Below are positions 23,930 to 32,361 of a DNA stretch of 64,000 bases, piece after piece (position 1 is the first letter of the stretch; each line of letters starts with the position of its first letter). The stretch is taken from the NCBI GenBank assembly GCA_023436885.1, contig JAEZHI010000006.1, forward strand, positions 62,001-126,000, written 5' to 3'. The DNA comes from Pseudomonadota bacterium (lineage in GTDB: Bacteria; Pseudomonadota; Alphaproteobacteria; Rhizobiales; Pleomorphomonadaceae). The notes under the pieces were generated by a model. That model made no database searches. It was not told the DNA's origin and worked only from the letters and a program-made list of their open reading frames with translations. A program made the position numbers and the translations under genes.

Positions 23930-25297
23930 TCAGTCGCTGAGCTTTGCCGCAGCCTTCTTCGCTGCGAGTGCCGCCTTCTTGTCGGCCCCCATGCCCTCCT
24001 TGACCTCCTGACGGGCACGGCCAAATGCCATTGCATCTCTGGGCACGTCACTTGTGATGACTGAGCCCGCCGCTGTCAGAGCATTATCGCCGATCGTCAC
24101 CGGTGCTACCATGACGGTGTTCGAGCCGACAAATACGTCCGAGCCGATGATCGTCTTGTGTTTGAAGACGCCGTCGTAGTTGCAGGTAATGGTCCCGGCG
24201 CCAACGTTCGTCCGAGCTCCGATAGACGCGTCGCCGATATACGTAAGGTGGTTGACCTTGGCGCCTTGATCGACGCGGGCGTTCTTGATCTCCACGAAGT
24301 TTCCTATGTGGGCATCTTGGGCGATTTCGGCGCCCGGGCGCAGCCTGGCATAGGGACCGACAATCGCACCGCCTGCGACCTTGGCGCCCTCAAGGTGGCT
24401 GAATGCGCGAATGGTGGCTCCCGAAGCAACCTGTACACCGGGAGCAAAAATCACATTGGGCTCAACCAACACATCGCGGCCGAGCTGTGTGTCAAAGGAA
24501 AAGTAGACGGTTTCTGGCGCCACCAGCGTCACGCCCTCGGCCATAGCGTCGGCTCTCGACCGCTTCTGAAAAATCGCTTCGGCCGCCGCGAGCTGGGCTC
24601 GGTCATTGACGCCGACAAATTCGTCTGCCTCGCTGCCAATCACGGCTTCGGCCCGAAGGCCTCGCGCTGTTCCGACGGCGATCGCGTCCGTGAGGTAATA
24701 CTCACCCTTGGCGTTGGAATTTCCAATGGCTTGAAGCAGCTCCGGCAACAGTCCGGATCTGAAAGCCATGATTCCCGAATTGCAAAGACGAATCGCCTTC
24801 GTTGCGTCGTCGGCATCTTTTTCCTCTACGATTGCCACTAGCCGGCCATCCTCAATGATCAAACGACCGTATCCGGTGGGCTCGTCCGTCTCGAAGCCGA
24901 GGAGGGCAATGTCTGCGCCCGCCAACAGGCGTTCGGTCAGAGATGCGATAGTCTTCGGGCGAACCAGCGGCGTGTCGCCGAACAATACAAGCACAGGGCC
25001 TTGATGTGCGGCGAGCGCCTCGCGAGCCGTCAGGGCAGCGTGGGCGGTGCCCAGTCGCTCGCGCTGCTCGAATACCCGTGCTTCGGGCGCTGCTTTGCCG
25101 AGGTGGGCGCGCACCTTCTCAGCGCCCGAGCCGATCACGACGCATAGATGGTTCGCACCGCCGGCGCGTGCCGTATCGAGCACCGAGTCGATCAGCGGAC
25201 GCCCCCCGATTGGATGCAAAACCTTGGGAAGATCTGATTTCATCCGCGTGCCTTCTCCGGCCGCGAGGACGACGGCGAGACAGGACTGATCGGTCAT
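23930..25297 (-). CDS. glmU: bifunctional GlcNAc-1-P uridyltransferase / GlcN-1-P acetyltransferase
   Basis: A 455-residue GlmU. GGGAG precedes the ATG at 25297; the frame to 25342 is not needed. The uridyltransferase domain (about 1-230) has LAAGEGTRMKSDLPKVLHPIGG, then FGDTPLV, GYGRLI and VEEKDA. The left-handed beta-helix acetyltransferase domain (about 250-440) has hexapeptide repeats and the family blocks GNFVEIKNAR, NHLTYIGDASIG, GTITCNYDG and VFVGSNTVMVAPV. It makes UDP-GlcNAc for peptidoglycan and lipopolysaccharide. A Lys/Ala-rich tail ends the protein. In rhizobia glmU usually precedes glmS, but here glmS is absent and the 3' neighbour is the empty region. Confidence 0.97.
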   Translation of the reverse strand: MTDQSCLAVVLAAGEGTRMKSDLPKVLHPIGGRPLIDSVLDTARAGGANHLCVVIGSGAEKVRAHLGKAAPEARVFEQRERLGTAHAALTAREALAAHQGPVLVLFGDTPLVRPKTIASLTERLLAGADIALLGFETDEPTGYGRLIIEDGRLVAIVEEKDADDATKAIRLCNSGIMAFRSGLLPELLQAIGNSNAKGEYYLTDAIAVGTARGLRAEAVIGSEADEFVGVNDRAQLAAAEAIFQKRSRADAMAEGVTLVAPETVYFSFDTQLGRDVLVEPNVIFAPGVQVASGATIRAFSHLEGAKVAGGAIVGPYARLRPGAEIAQDAHIGNFVEIKNARVDQGAKVNHLTYIGDASIGARTNVGAGTITCNYDGVFKHKTIIGSDVFVGSNTVMVAPVTIGDNALTAAGSVITSDVPRDAMAFGRARQEVKEGMGADKKAALAAKKAAAKLSD

Positions 25298-25524
25298 GCT
25301 GAGGGCTCCCAAAGGATAGTTGCCGCATTTGGCCGAGACCAAGGGGCATGGTCAAGCTCATAGCGCGGATCGGTACCAAGGAATGGGAACGGCAGGTGTT
25401 GCTCAAGGGCGACAGCAGTGGCCGCGCCGTGGCTGAGAGATGCAATTGGAAGCTAGGCAAAGCTGTTCGCTCGGAAAGTGGGTGGCTATCAAGGAACGCA
25501 TCAACGGTGACGGGGAGATTCTCA

Positions 25525-26133
25525 ATGGCTGACCAATTGACCGGCAACAGCTTGCCTCCCGTGTCGATCAAGGAACGTCGGACTGTCTACGATGGCTGGC
25601 TGACGCTTGAAGTTGCCGTGCTTGAAACCACTGTCCACGGCGAGCCGCGATTGGTGCGCCGCGAAGTTCACGACCACGGAGATGGCGCTGCCGTCCTGAT
25701 TTACGACTCGATCCGGCGGAGCGCGATTCTAGTGCGGCAAGTCCGCGCCGCAGCGCTCTTGGCCGATGGCCATGGCATAACGCTTGAGGCGATAGCCGGC
25801 ATCGTCGACGACGGCGAAAATGGCGAAACCGCGGTGCGTCGTGAGGCTTGGGAAGAGGCTGGCTGCGTGGTCGGCAAGCTCGAGTTCCTGGGAAGCCCCT
25901 ATTCGTCGCCGGGTTCACTCACCGAGCGGGTGTGGCTGTACCTGGGTGAGATCGATCCAACCGCGCCGCGCGGTAAGGGTGGCGGGCTCGCCGAAGAGAA
26001 TGAAGAGATCGAGGTCGTCGAGCTGCCGCTGCGCTCACTGGCCGAACTTGCCGATTCCGGAGACGCGCTGGACCTCAAGACGCGTCTGCTGGTCGAGGCC
26101 TTGCGCCGGCGCCAGCCGGAGCTTTTTGCTTGA
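25525..26133 (+). CDS. NUDIX hydrolase, nucleotide-sugar/ADP-ribose pyrophosphatase type (NudK-like)
   Basis: A 202-residue protein; GGGGAG precedes the ATG at 25525. The Nudix box is AGIVDDGENGETAVRREAWEEAG, degenerate only in that GxxxxxE begins as GIVDDGE and ends REAWEEAG, with the key REx2EE glutamates present. Upstream residues (VYDGWLTLEVAVLETTVHGEPRLVRREVHDHGDGAAVLIYD) are the N-terminal beta domain of the GDP-mannose/ADP-ribose pyrophosphatase group. The C-terminus has EENEEIEVVELPL. It cleaves a nucleoside diphosphate-linked compound. Being divergent from glmU makes a nucleotide-sugar substrate attractive but unproven. Confidence 0.85.
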   Translation: MADQLTGNSLPPVSIKERRTVYDGWLTLEVAVLETTVHGEPRLVRREVHDHGDGAAVLIYDSIRRSAILVRQVRAAALLADGHGITLEAIAGIVDDGENGETAVRREAWEEAGCVVGKLEFLGSPYSSPGSLTERVWLYLGEIDPTAPRGKGGGLAEENEEIEVVELPLRSLAELADSGDALDLKTRLLVEALRRRQPELFA

Positions 26134-26146
26134 ACAACTCGTCGCC

Positions 26147-27166
26147 TTAAGGGCAGTCGGCAATGCGGCCGTGCGGTACGTCTTGGCAGAGGCGGTGAGC
26201 ATCTATCCAGCCAGCGCTCAAGGCAAGGCCAAGCGCATCGACGGTTATAGTGAACGGCTGGAGATAAAGCTCGTAGGTCGTTCCCTGTCCGTCATCGGCA
26301 GGCTTGGCCATCGCAATTTCCACCGGTGAACGGCCTGATGCAAGTTGCAGGGCAATTTCGCCTGCCTTGCGAGCCAAAGCCGAATGATCTTCCCAGATGG
26401 TCGCGGCCTGCAAACCGCGGGCGATGCGATTGAGCGTTACTGGGTCGCCTCCCTGGCCAACGACCGCAACCTTGTCGATGAGACGCCGTTCTTGCAGCAC
26501 CGAGATGGCTTCTCCGGCGCTGGCATCATCCGGTGTGAGCACGGCATCAACCGCGTTATGTGTATCGTCGAGAATATTGCCAAAGGCCCGCCTGGCGTTC
26601 AGCGACAGACCGCCCGGCGTGTAGGCCTCACCGGCAATCCGGATGAGTCCGGCGTTGAGGGAGTCCTTCAGAACGTCCATCTGACCCGCGTAAAGACGAG
26701 CCGTCTGTGGATCGTCGAAATCGCCCTTCAGAACAACCCAATTGCCACGCGGCCGTGCAGCATAAAGGGCCAACGCCTGCATCCGGCCTATGTCGATCTG
26801 ATGAAAGCCGATCGAGAGAACCCCATCCAGACCGATCGGGCGATCATAGCCGATGACCGGTATTCCAGCGGCCACGGCCGTCCGAATCGAGGATTCCAGG
26901 GCTCGCGGATCGACCGCAGCAACAATCAGCACGTCGACGCGCGCATCTATGAGGCTTTTGACATCGAGAATCTGTTTGGCAGCTGACAGGCGAGCGTCCG
27001 TTTCTACAACGGCTCCCGAGCTCACTGAGACAGCCTTGCGGATCGTCTCCGAGTCCGTCTTCCATTGGTGCGTCGTATCGCCCGGCCAACTGACTCCTAT
27101 AACCGGAGATGCTGCAACAGTTTGACAAACCAGCATGAAGAGGAAGGCCGGAAGCACACTCCGCAT
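26147..27166 (-). CDS. orphan sugar-binding periplasmic protein (XylF/RbsB-like)
   Basis: About 339 residues from the ATG at 27166, which is followed directly by a signal peptide (LPAFLFMLVCQTVAASP). The mature part is a type-I periplasmic binding fold: IGVSWPGDTTHQWKTD, a DVKSLIDARVDVLIVAAVDP block, GIPVIGYDRPI, VVLKGDFDDPQTA, AVDAVLTPDDASAGEAI and VVGQGGDPVTL. It resembles XylF and ChvE but is diverged. No transporter ATPase or permease is adjacent. It is divergent from a ROK regulator with a symmetric element between them. It may serve another transporter or act as a sensor subunit. Confidence 0.85.
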   Translation of the reverse strand: MRSVLPAFLFMLVCQTVAASPVIGVSWPGDTTHQWKTDSETIRKAVSVSSGAVVETDARLSAAKQILDVKSLIDARVDVLIVAAVDPRALESSIRTAVAAGIPVIGYDRPIGLDGVLSIGFHQIDIGRMQALALYAARPRGNWVVLKGDFDDPQTARLYAGQMDVLKDSLNAGLIRIAGEAYTPGGLSLNARRAFGNILDDTHNAVDAVLTPDDASAGEAISVLQERRLIDKVAVVGQGGDPVTLNRIARGLQAATIWEDHSALARKAGEIALQLASGRSPVEIAMAKPADDGQGTTYELYLQPFTITVDALGLALSAGWIDAHRLCQDVPHGRIADCP

Positions 27167-27249
27167 GTCGAGACGTCCCCCGAATGTCGTCCCATGGGCG
27201 GCGGACAATACGCGCCGGTCCATATTTTGTGAAGCGTGACCGCTGATCG

Positions 27250-27263
27250 TTCGTTCTAACGAA
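27250..27263. promoter_or_regulatory. symmetric element TTCGTT-CT-AACGAA, candidate ROK operator
   Basis: A perfect 6-bp inverted repeat with a 2-bp centre lies 84 bp upstream of the orphan binding protein and 340 bp upstream of the ROK gene. The remaining sequence of the 27167-27603 gap shows no supported gene. The operator role is inference. Confidence 0.45.
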
Positions 27264-27603
27264 TATCTTTGAAGCTCAAAAAAAGCGTGGACCGGTCGGA
27301 TGTGCAATGTCAATATTCGCCTTGTTCCGAGCCAGGCGACGCGGGGGAGGTGTTCGGCTGGTTTGAGCGGGGTCGGAATGAAATCGCGGGCCTTGCACGT
27401 CGACGATCGGGCAAGGGAGGCCCTCGAAGCAGTCTTCGATCTAGGGCTTGCGGATCCGATTGAATCGGTTAATCGGTCCGTGAGTGTCCGCCTAGATTTG
27501 CTTGCGCGAGTTATTGCCCGCGTGATGCGTTTGTTTGGTGAACAGGTCGCGAAAGAGCGGACGCCAGAGAGGGAAAACCTCGGCGGGGAGGACAGGTAGT
27601 ATT

Positions 27604-28893
27604 ATGACCGTGCGTGGAGATGGGTCGCGGCGCGTCTCGGTCGGGAAGGCCGACAGCGATCATGTTCGGCGGCAAAACCGTTCACTTGTTCTGTCAGCAT
27701 TGCGCAGGCGCGAACCGATTGCCCGTGTAGACCTTGGGGCCGAAACTCGCCTTTCGCCAGCGACCATTACCGCTATCACCGCCGATCTGATCGCAGAAGG
27801 TCTCGTCGAAGCGCGTGATGACGAAGCGGAGCTCTCCGAAGCGCAGGTAGAGCCTGTCCGGCGCGGCCGCCCTCGTGTGATGCTGCGGCTCGACCCGACG
27901 GCTGGTTATGTGCTTGCTGCCAAGATTTCGCGCGATAATGTCGTGCTGCAGCTCGCCGATTTCGACGGCAAGATCATCGATCGTCAGGAAGCGCTGGTGC
28001 CGACCTTTGAAGAGACGCGCGAAAGCTTTCCCGTGAGGCTTGCCGGACTTCTCACTGGTATTGTCGCTGCCAACGGTATCGACTTCCGCCAGGTGGCTGA
28101 GATTGCCATCGGCGCGCAAGGCTTCGTCGATACCAACACCGGTTCGGTCATGTGGTCTCCCGCCTTCAGCGTCAGCGACATGCGGCTTGTGGAGCCTCTC
28201 AAAACTTTGACGGGAAGGAACTGCATCCTTTCCAACGATGCCAACATGATCGCCCAGGCTCTCCACGAAGCCAACCCGGACGTCTATAATGGCACGTTCG
28301 CGGTGATTTTCGTCGACCAAGGCGTTGGCGCGGGGCTGTTCGTCGGCGACCGGTTGCATCACGGCGCGGCGGGTTCGGCCGCCGAATTCGGCCACATGAA
28401 CCATTTGCCCAACGGTGCTCTCTGCCAGTGCGGCCGTCGCGGCTGCCTCGAAGCCTACATTGCCGATTACGCCATTCATCGCCAGGCGCTTGGCTTGCCG
28501 GAAGACGCTCCACCCCTCAGCGTGCGGCCGACACAAGGGGAACTGATCGCGCACGAAGCAGCGGCCTACGCCGGCGACGAAGCCATGCGGGGCATCTATC
28601 GGCGCGCGGGGGAGGCACTTGGCTACGGGCTCGCTCGGCTCATGGCGCTGATCAATCCGAGCCGTATCGTGCTGACGGGAGGCTCGGTACGCGCCTATCC
28701 CCTATTCGAGCAGGGGCTGAAGGACGCAATCGGATCGGCACTGGTCGAGGATTTGCGGCGGTCGACGGTCATAGAGACGCTGCCTTGGCAGACCGACATG
28801 ATCATGACCGGACTTATGTCCTACATGCTCTCCCGGCTGGACCGAGAGGTGTTTGCGAATCCAGCCGAGGCAAGACGCTTCAGGATCAGCTAG
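27604..28893 (+). CDS. ROK-family transcriptional regulator (XylR/NagC-like)
   Basis: A 429-residue regulator; GGGGAGG lies upstream of the ATG at 27604. The N-terminal winged helix (about 20-75) reads VRRQNRSLVLSALRRREPIAR, then ETRLSPATITAITADLIAEG. The ROK sugar-kinase-like fold follows: IGAQGFVDTNTG, LSNDANMIAQAL, IFVDQGVGAGLFVG and the zinc site GHMNHLPNGALCQCGRRGCLEAY (His plus CxCGxxGCxE). A linker with three Glu and RRGRPRVML is typical of XylR-type members. These proteins usually bind a sugar and regulate its uptake and catabolism. The divergent sugar-binding protein is the likely first target; chvE-gguAB 5 kb away is another candidate. Confidence 0.92.
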   Translation: MTVRGDGSRRVSVGKADSDHVRRQNRSLVLSALRRREPIARVDLGAETRLSPATITAITADLIAEGLVEARDDEAELSEAQVEPVRRGRPRVMLRLDPTAGYVLAAKISRDNVVLQLADFDGKIIDRQEALVPTFEETRESFPVRLAGLLTGIVAANGIDFRQVAEIAIGAQGFVDTNTGSVMWSPAFSVSDMRLVEPLKTLTGRNCILSNDANMIAQALHEANPDVYNGTFAVIFVDQGVGAGLFVGDRLHHGAAGSAAEFGHMNHLPNGALCQCGRRGCLEAYIADYAIHRQALGLPEDAPPLSVRPTQGELIAHEAAAYAGDEAMRGIYRRAGEALGYGLARLMALINPSRIVLTGGSVRAYPLFEQGLKDAIGSALVEDLRRSTVIETLPWQTDMIMTGLMSYMLSRLDREVFANPAEARRFRIS

Positions 28894-28927
28894 TCTCTCG
28901 AAGGGCCAAATACCCGGGCTGGTGTCG

Positions 28928-29473
28928 TCAGTTCGCGCGGCGGCGAAGCCATGGGCGGGTTCCGGCGGGGGGCTCCGGCAATGCGCCCGGCTGATAATGA
29001 AGGCTGGGCGAAGGGTCTCGACCTTCCGAAAGATAGTGGCGCGTCGTCTTGTTCTTGACCTCGAAAGCTGTGAATCCGACGCGACGCATCAACGGGATTT
29101 GGTCGATCAATACGTCGCCAACCGCACGGATCTCGCCTTTGAACCCGGCTCGGACCAGCCGAGCGGCATGACTGAAGCCACGCCCATCGGCAAACTTCGG
29201 GAAATCGACTGCGATGACCGCGATTTGCCCGAGAAGCGGCAGCACCTCTTCGAAGCGATCAGCGGGTGAAAGCAGCAAGCCAAGACGGCGGTTGCCGAAC
29301 CCCTCGCCTCCGAGCAGAACTCGTAAGGCAGCAAGCGGCAGTATGAGGCCGTCGCTTCCATTATCCTCAGAGGTGATGGCAAAGTCGTTCGGCTCAAATC
29401 GACCAGCACGAAAGACGTCATGTGTCGAGGCGTCAGTGGCGGCCCCTTGCGGCACTATGGCGGTGGCAACCAT
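28928..29473 (-). CDS. DUF934 family protein of the cys operon
   Basis: A 181-residue protein of the DUF934 family, found next to cysH and cysI in many alphaproteobacteria. Visible family features are DGLILPLAALRVLL, LGLLLSPADRFEEVLPLLGQIAVIAVDFPKFADGRGFSHA split over two conserved strands, RAVGDVLIDQIPLMRRVGF and FEVKNKTT. The start ATG lies 3 bp after the cysH stop, so it is the last gene of the operon. Its biochemical role in sulfite/sulfate reduction is unknown. The C-terminal tail is Pro/Arg-rich and probably disordered. Confidence 0.9.
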   Translation of the reverse strand: MVATAIVPQGAATDASTHDVFRAGRFEPNDFAITSEDNGSDGLILPLAALRVLLGGEGFGNRRLGLLLSPADRFEEVLPLLGQIAVIAVDFPKFADGRGFSHAARLVRAGFKGEIRAVGDVLIDQIPLMRRVGFTAFEVKNKTTRHYLSEGRDPSPSLHYQPGALPEPPAGTRPWLRRRAN

Positions 29474-29476
29474 GTG

Positions 29477-30229
29477 TCAGATCCCCGGAATGACTGTGCC
29501 GGACGACCGGCCAAGATGAATGCCGCACTCGGTCTTTGTCTTGCCGCGCCAGCGTCCGGCGCGTTCGTCCTCGCCGGGCCTTACCTTGTCGGTACAAGGC
29601 AGGCAGCCAATCGACGGATAGCCTTCGTCAACAAGCGGATGTGGCGGCAGGTGGCGGGCCTCGCGATAGGCCTCGATGCGCGCCCGGTCCCAACCAAGCA
29701 GCGGATTGACCTTGATGCGCCCATCTGCCGCCTCGAACAAGGGAAGGTTCACGCGCGTCTGGGCCTGATAGCGCTTGCGGCCCGAAATCCAGGCAGCGTA
29801 GGGCTCGAGGGCCGCGGCGAGCGGCTTGACCTTGCGGATATCGCAGCAGGCATCGGTGTCCGACATCCAGAGTGCGCCAGCCGGGTCGGCAGCGGCGAGG
29901 TTCAGGGCGTTAGGACCACGATTGATGATGCCGGTGAGGCCGAGCGTCTCCACCAGTGCGTCGCGATAGGCAAGGGTCGCAGGAAACAGCTTGCCGGTAT
30001 CGAGAAAGATCACCGGCAAGGAAGGGTCGATGTCGGCGACCATGGCGAGTAGCACGGCGCTGTCGGCACCAAAGCTGGAGACCAGGGCGATCTTACCGGC
30101 GTAAAGTTCAAGCGCCGCTGCCAGGACCGTTTCGGCGGCTTCTCCTTCGTGGCGAGCCGAAAGGAGGCGAGCCTCCGTAGCCAATCCCTGGTCGGGGTCG
30201 AACGCAAGGCCGAGTGCATCAAGCACCAT
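29477..30229 (-). CDS. cysH: assimilatory adenylyl-sulfate (APS) reductase
   Basis: A 250-residue protein. GGAGG precedes the ATG at 30229, which overlaps the end of cysI by 11 bp; the frame further upstream is the cysI shadow. It has the PP-loop SSFGADSAVLL, the FLDTGKLF block, a CC pair (ACCDIRKV) and a second CxxC (GCLPCT). The double cysteine pairs ligate a [4Fe-4S] cluster, which marks APS reductases rather than PAPS reductases. SGRKRYQAQTR and the C-terminal ECGIH catalytic cysteine motif are present. It reduces APS to sulfite using thioredoxin, and the sulfite passes to CysI encoded upstream. Confidence 0.95.
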   Translation of the reverse strand: MVLDALGLAFDPDQGLATEARLLSARHEGEAAETVLAAALELYAGKIALVSSFGADSAVLLAMVADIDPSLPVIFLDTGKLFPATLAYRDALVETLGLTGIINRGPNALNLAAADPAGALWMSDTDACCDIRKVKPLAAALEPYAAWISGRKRYQAQTRVNLPLFEAADGRIKVNPLLGWDRARIEAYREARHLPPHPLVDEGYPSIGCLPCTDKVRPGEDERAGRWRGKTKTECGIHLGRSSGTVIPGI

Positions 30230-31874
30230 AGAGGGCCTCCTTGAACGGCGTTTGGCCAAGCCGGCGATAGGCGGCGAGGAAGTTTTCTTCGGGCGATGTG
30301 CGAAGCTTGATATATGTGTCGACCACGGTCTCCACGGCATCGACGATCCCGTCCCCGAAGAAGCCAGGGCCGATGATGTCACCGATCGACGCGCTCTCGT
30401 CGGGGTTGCCGCCAAGACTGATCTGGTAGAATTCCTCGCCCTTGCGATCAACTCCGAGGATGCCGATGTGACCGACGTGATGGTGTCCGCAGGCATTGAT
30501 ACAGCCGGAGATCTTGATCGATAGCGGGCCGATCTCGTCTTGCCGATCCGGCGCGCCGAAACGCTCGGATAACTGAGAGGCGATCGGGATCGACCGGGCA
30601 TTGGCCAGTGCGCAATAATCGAGACCAGGGCAGGCGATGATGTCGGTGATCGCGCCGGCATTTGCGGTGGCAAGACCTGCGGCGGCAAGCGCCTCAAAGA
30701 CCGCCGGTACGTCGTCGAGCGCTAGGTGCGGCAGAATTAGGTTCTGCTCGTGGCTCACGCGGATCTCCGAGAAGGCCCACTTTTCCGCGATGTCCGCAAC
30801 GGCATCCATCTGGTCGGCCGAGGCATCGCCAGGGATGCCGCCGATTGGCTTCAAGGAGATTGTCAGCGAGGTATAGCCGGGCGTCTTGTGGCGATGAAGA
30901 TTCTGTCGCGCGAACCGATCGAGCGCAGGATTACACGTGCGGGCAGCATCGAGCTTGGATGACACTTCGGGACGCTCGATGAGGGCCGGCGGAGCGAAGT
31001 AGGCGCGGATACGCTCGACTTCCTCGGCCGGCAGGCCGAGCATTCCGCCTCGAATCTGCTCGAATTCTTCTTCCACGAGCTTGCGCAACTCGTCGATGCC
31101 GGTCTCATGGACGAGGATCTTGATGCGGGCCTTGTACTTGTTGTCGCGGCGACCGAACAGGTTATAGACGCGCAAGATCGCATCGACATAGGCGAGAATG
31201 TCGGCTTCCGGAACGAAGCCATTGATCTCGCGCGCAATCATCGGCGTGCGGCCCTGACCGCCGCCAACATAGACGGCAAAGCCGATGCCGCCGTCTTCGC
31301 CGCGCTTCACCTCGAGGCCGATGTCATGCAGACGGATGGCTGCCCGGTCGTGAGCGGCGCCGGTGACCGCGATCTTGAACTTGCGCGGCAGGAAAGAAAA
31401 TTCCGGGTGGAGCGAAGACCACTGCCGCAGGATTTCAGCATAGGGGCGGGGATCGTCGGCCTCATCGAAGGCCGCCCCGGCGAAATGGTCGGCCGTTACA
31501 TTGCGAATGCAGTTGCCGGACGTCTGGATGGCGTGCATTTCCACCTCGGCGAGTTCGCCAAGGATGGCCGGCACGTCTTTGAGAGCGGGCCAGTTGAACT
31601 GCACGTTCTGCCGCGTCGTGAAGTGGCCGTATCCCCTGTCGTAGGCACGAGCGATATGGGCCAGCCGTCGCATCTGGGTGGACGACAGCGTGCCATAGGG
31701 GATGGCGATACGCAGCATGTAGGCGTGAAGCTGAAGATAGACGCCGTTCATGAGCCGATGCGGCTTGAACTCGTCTTCGGTAATCTCGCCCTTGAGGCGT
31801 CGTTCAACCTGATCGGTGAACTGGGCAACGCGCTCGCGCACGAAGGTAGCGTCGAATTCATCGTAGCGGTACAT
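30219..31874 (-). CDS. cysI: siroheme sulfite/nitrite reductase (assimilatory sulfite reductase)
   Basis: A 551-residue hemoprotein. It has two ferredoxin-like repeats, with RGYGHFTTRQNVQFNW and GNCIRNVTAD in the first half (substrate and siroheme contacts) and SHEQNLILP in the second. The four cluster cysteines are in CPGLDYC and CINACGHH. It reduces sulfite to sulfide. It is shorter than E. coli CysI-CysJ partners and no flavoprotein subunit is nearby, so ferredoxin is the probable donor. It lies 14 bp after DUF2849 and overlaps cysH. Distinguishing nitrite from sulfite reductase rests on the cysH context. Confidence 0.94.
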   Translation of the reverse strand: MYRYDEFDATFVRERVAQFTDQVERRLKGEITEDEFKPHRLMNGVYLQLHAYMLRIAIPYGTLSSTQMRRLAHIARAYDRGYGHFTTRQNVQFNWPALKDVPAILGELAEVEMHAIQTSGNCIRNVTADHFAGAAFDEADDPRPYAEILRQWSSLHPEFSFLPRKFKIAVTGAAHDRAAIRLHDIGLEVKRGEDGGIGFAVYVGGGQGRTPMIAREINGFVPEADILAYVDAILRVYNLFGRRDNKYKARIKILVHETGIDELRKLVEEEFEQIRGGMLGLPAEEVERIRAYFAPPALIERPEVSSKLDAARTCNPALDRFARQNLHRHKTPGYTSLTISLKPIGGIPGDASADQMDAVADIAEKWAFSEIRVSHEQNLILPHLALDDVPAVFEALAAAGLATANAGAITDIIACPGLDYCALANARSIPIASQLSERFGAPDRQDEIGPLSIKISGCINACGHHHVGHIGILGVDRKGEEFYQISLGGNPDESASIGDIIGPGFFGDGIVDAVETVVDTYIKLRTSPEENFLAAYRRLGQTPFKEALYGA

Positions 31875-31888
31875 GGCGACCTCCTTCG

Positions 31889-32179
31889 TCAGATGGCCCC
31901 GGGCCGGTGATCGGATTTGACGGTCGGGCCAAATGCCCGGATGCGTTCGCGCAGCCGCTTGGGCACGATATGGCCATCCTCAACCTCAACGGCGATCGCC
32001 ACCACATCAAGCACCTTCGAAGCCTTGACGTCGGCGTGCGCAGCCGCTTCGGCGGCAGCAAGCTGCTCGGGGCTATCGATGAGCTCGGCGCTATCGATAT
32101 CGTCGATCCAGTCGCCCTCAGTGGTGCGGTAGACGACGTCACCATCGGAAAGTCGGTTCGCTGTCAGAATCTCGGGCAT
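31889..32179 (-). CDS. DUF2849 family protein of the cys operon
   Basis: A 96-residue protein that begins MPEILTANRLSDGDVVYRT, the conserved start of DUF2849 (ANxLxDGxVVYL type). An acidic middle (DDIDSAELIDSPEQ) and a C-terminal strand-turn with VPKRLRERIRAFGPTV follow. It is the first gene of the DUF2849-cysI-cysH-DUF934 operon. In many relatives a siroheme synthase gene (cysG) precedes it; here none does. Function is unknown, probably accessory to sulfite reduction. The 182-bp upstream gap is AT-rich and should contain the promoter, but no sure box was found. Confidence 0.88.
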   Translation of the reverse strand: MPEILTANRLSDGDVVYRTTEGDWIDDIDSAELIDSPEQLAAAEAAAHADVKASKVLDVVAIAVEVEDGHIVPKRLRERIRAFGPTVKSDHRPGAI

Positions 32180-32361
32180 GGGCTCGGGTGTCCGAAGAGG
32201 AAATCTACTGAGAGAACAAATAGTCGATCGCTGAAAGAGGGGCCTGTGCCCTCATTTCAAAATACACGTCGGCAGCGGAAAAAATATCCCGCTGTCGCCC
32301 ATTTCTTGAAAGTCTACAAATGATATAGCCTATGTTCGATGGAAAATGGCGGTCGCTGGGC

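Noticed and set aside
27300..27599. 99-residue frame (plus) between the orphan binding protein and the ROK gene
   Set aside because: No family signal and no ribosome site; it runs into the ROK leader region. A short helical stretch is present but not enough to call a gene.
29477..30697. 406-residue frame ending with CysH
   Set aside because: Only the last 250 residues match CysH; the upstream part overlaps cysI in another frame and has no ribosome site.
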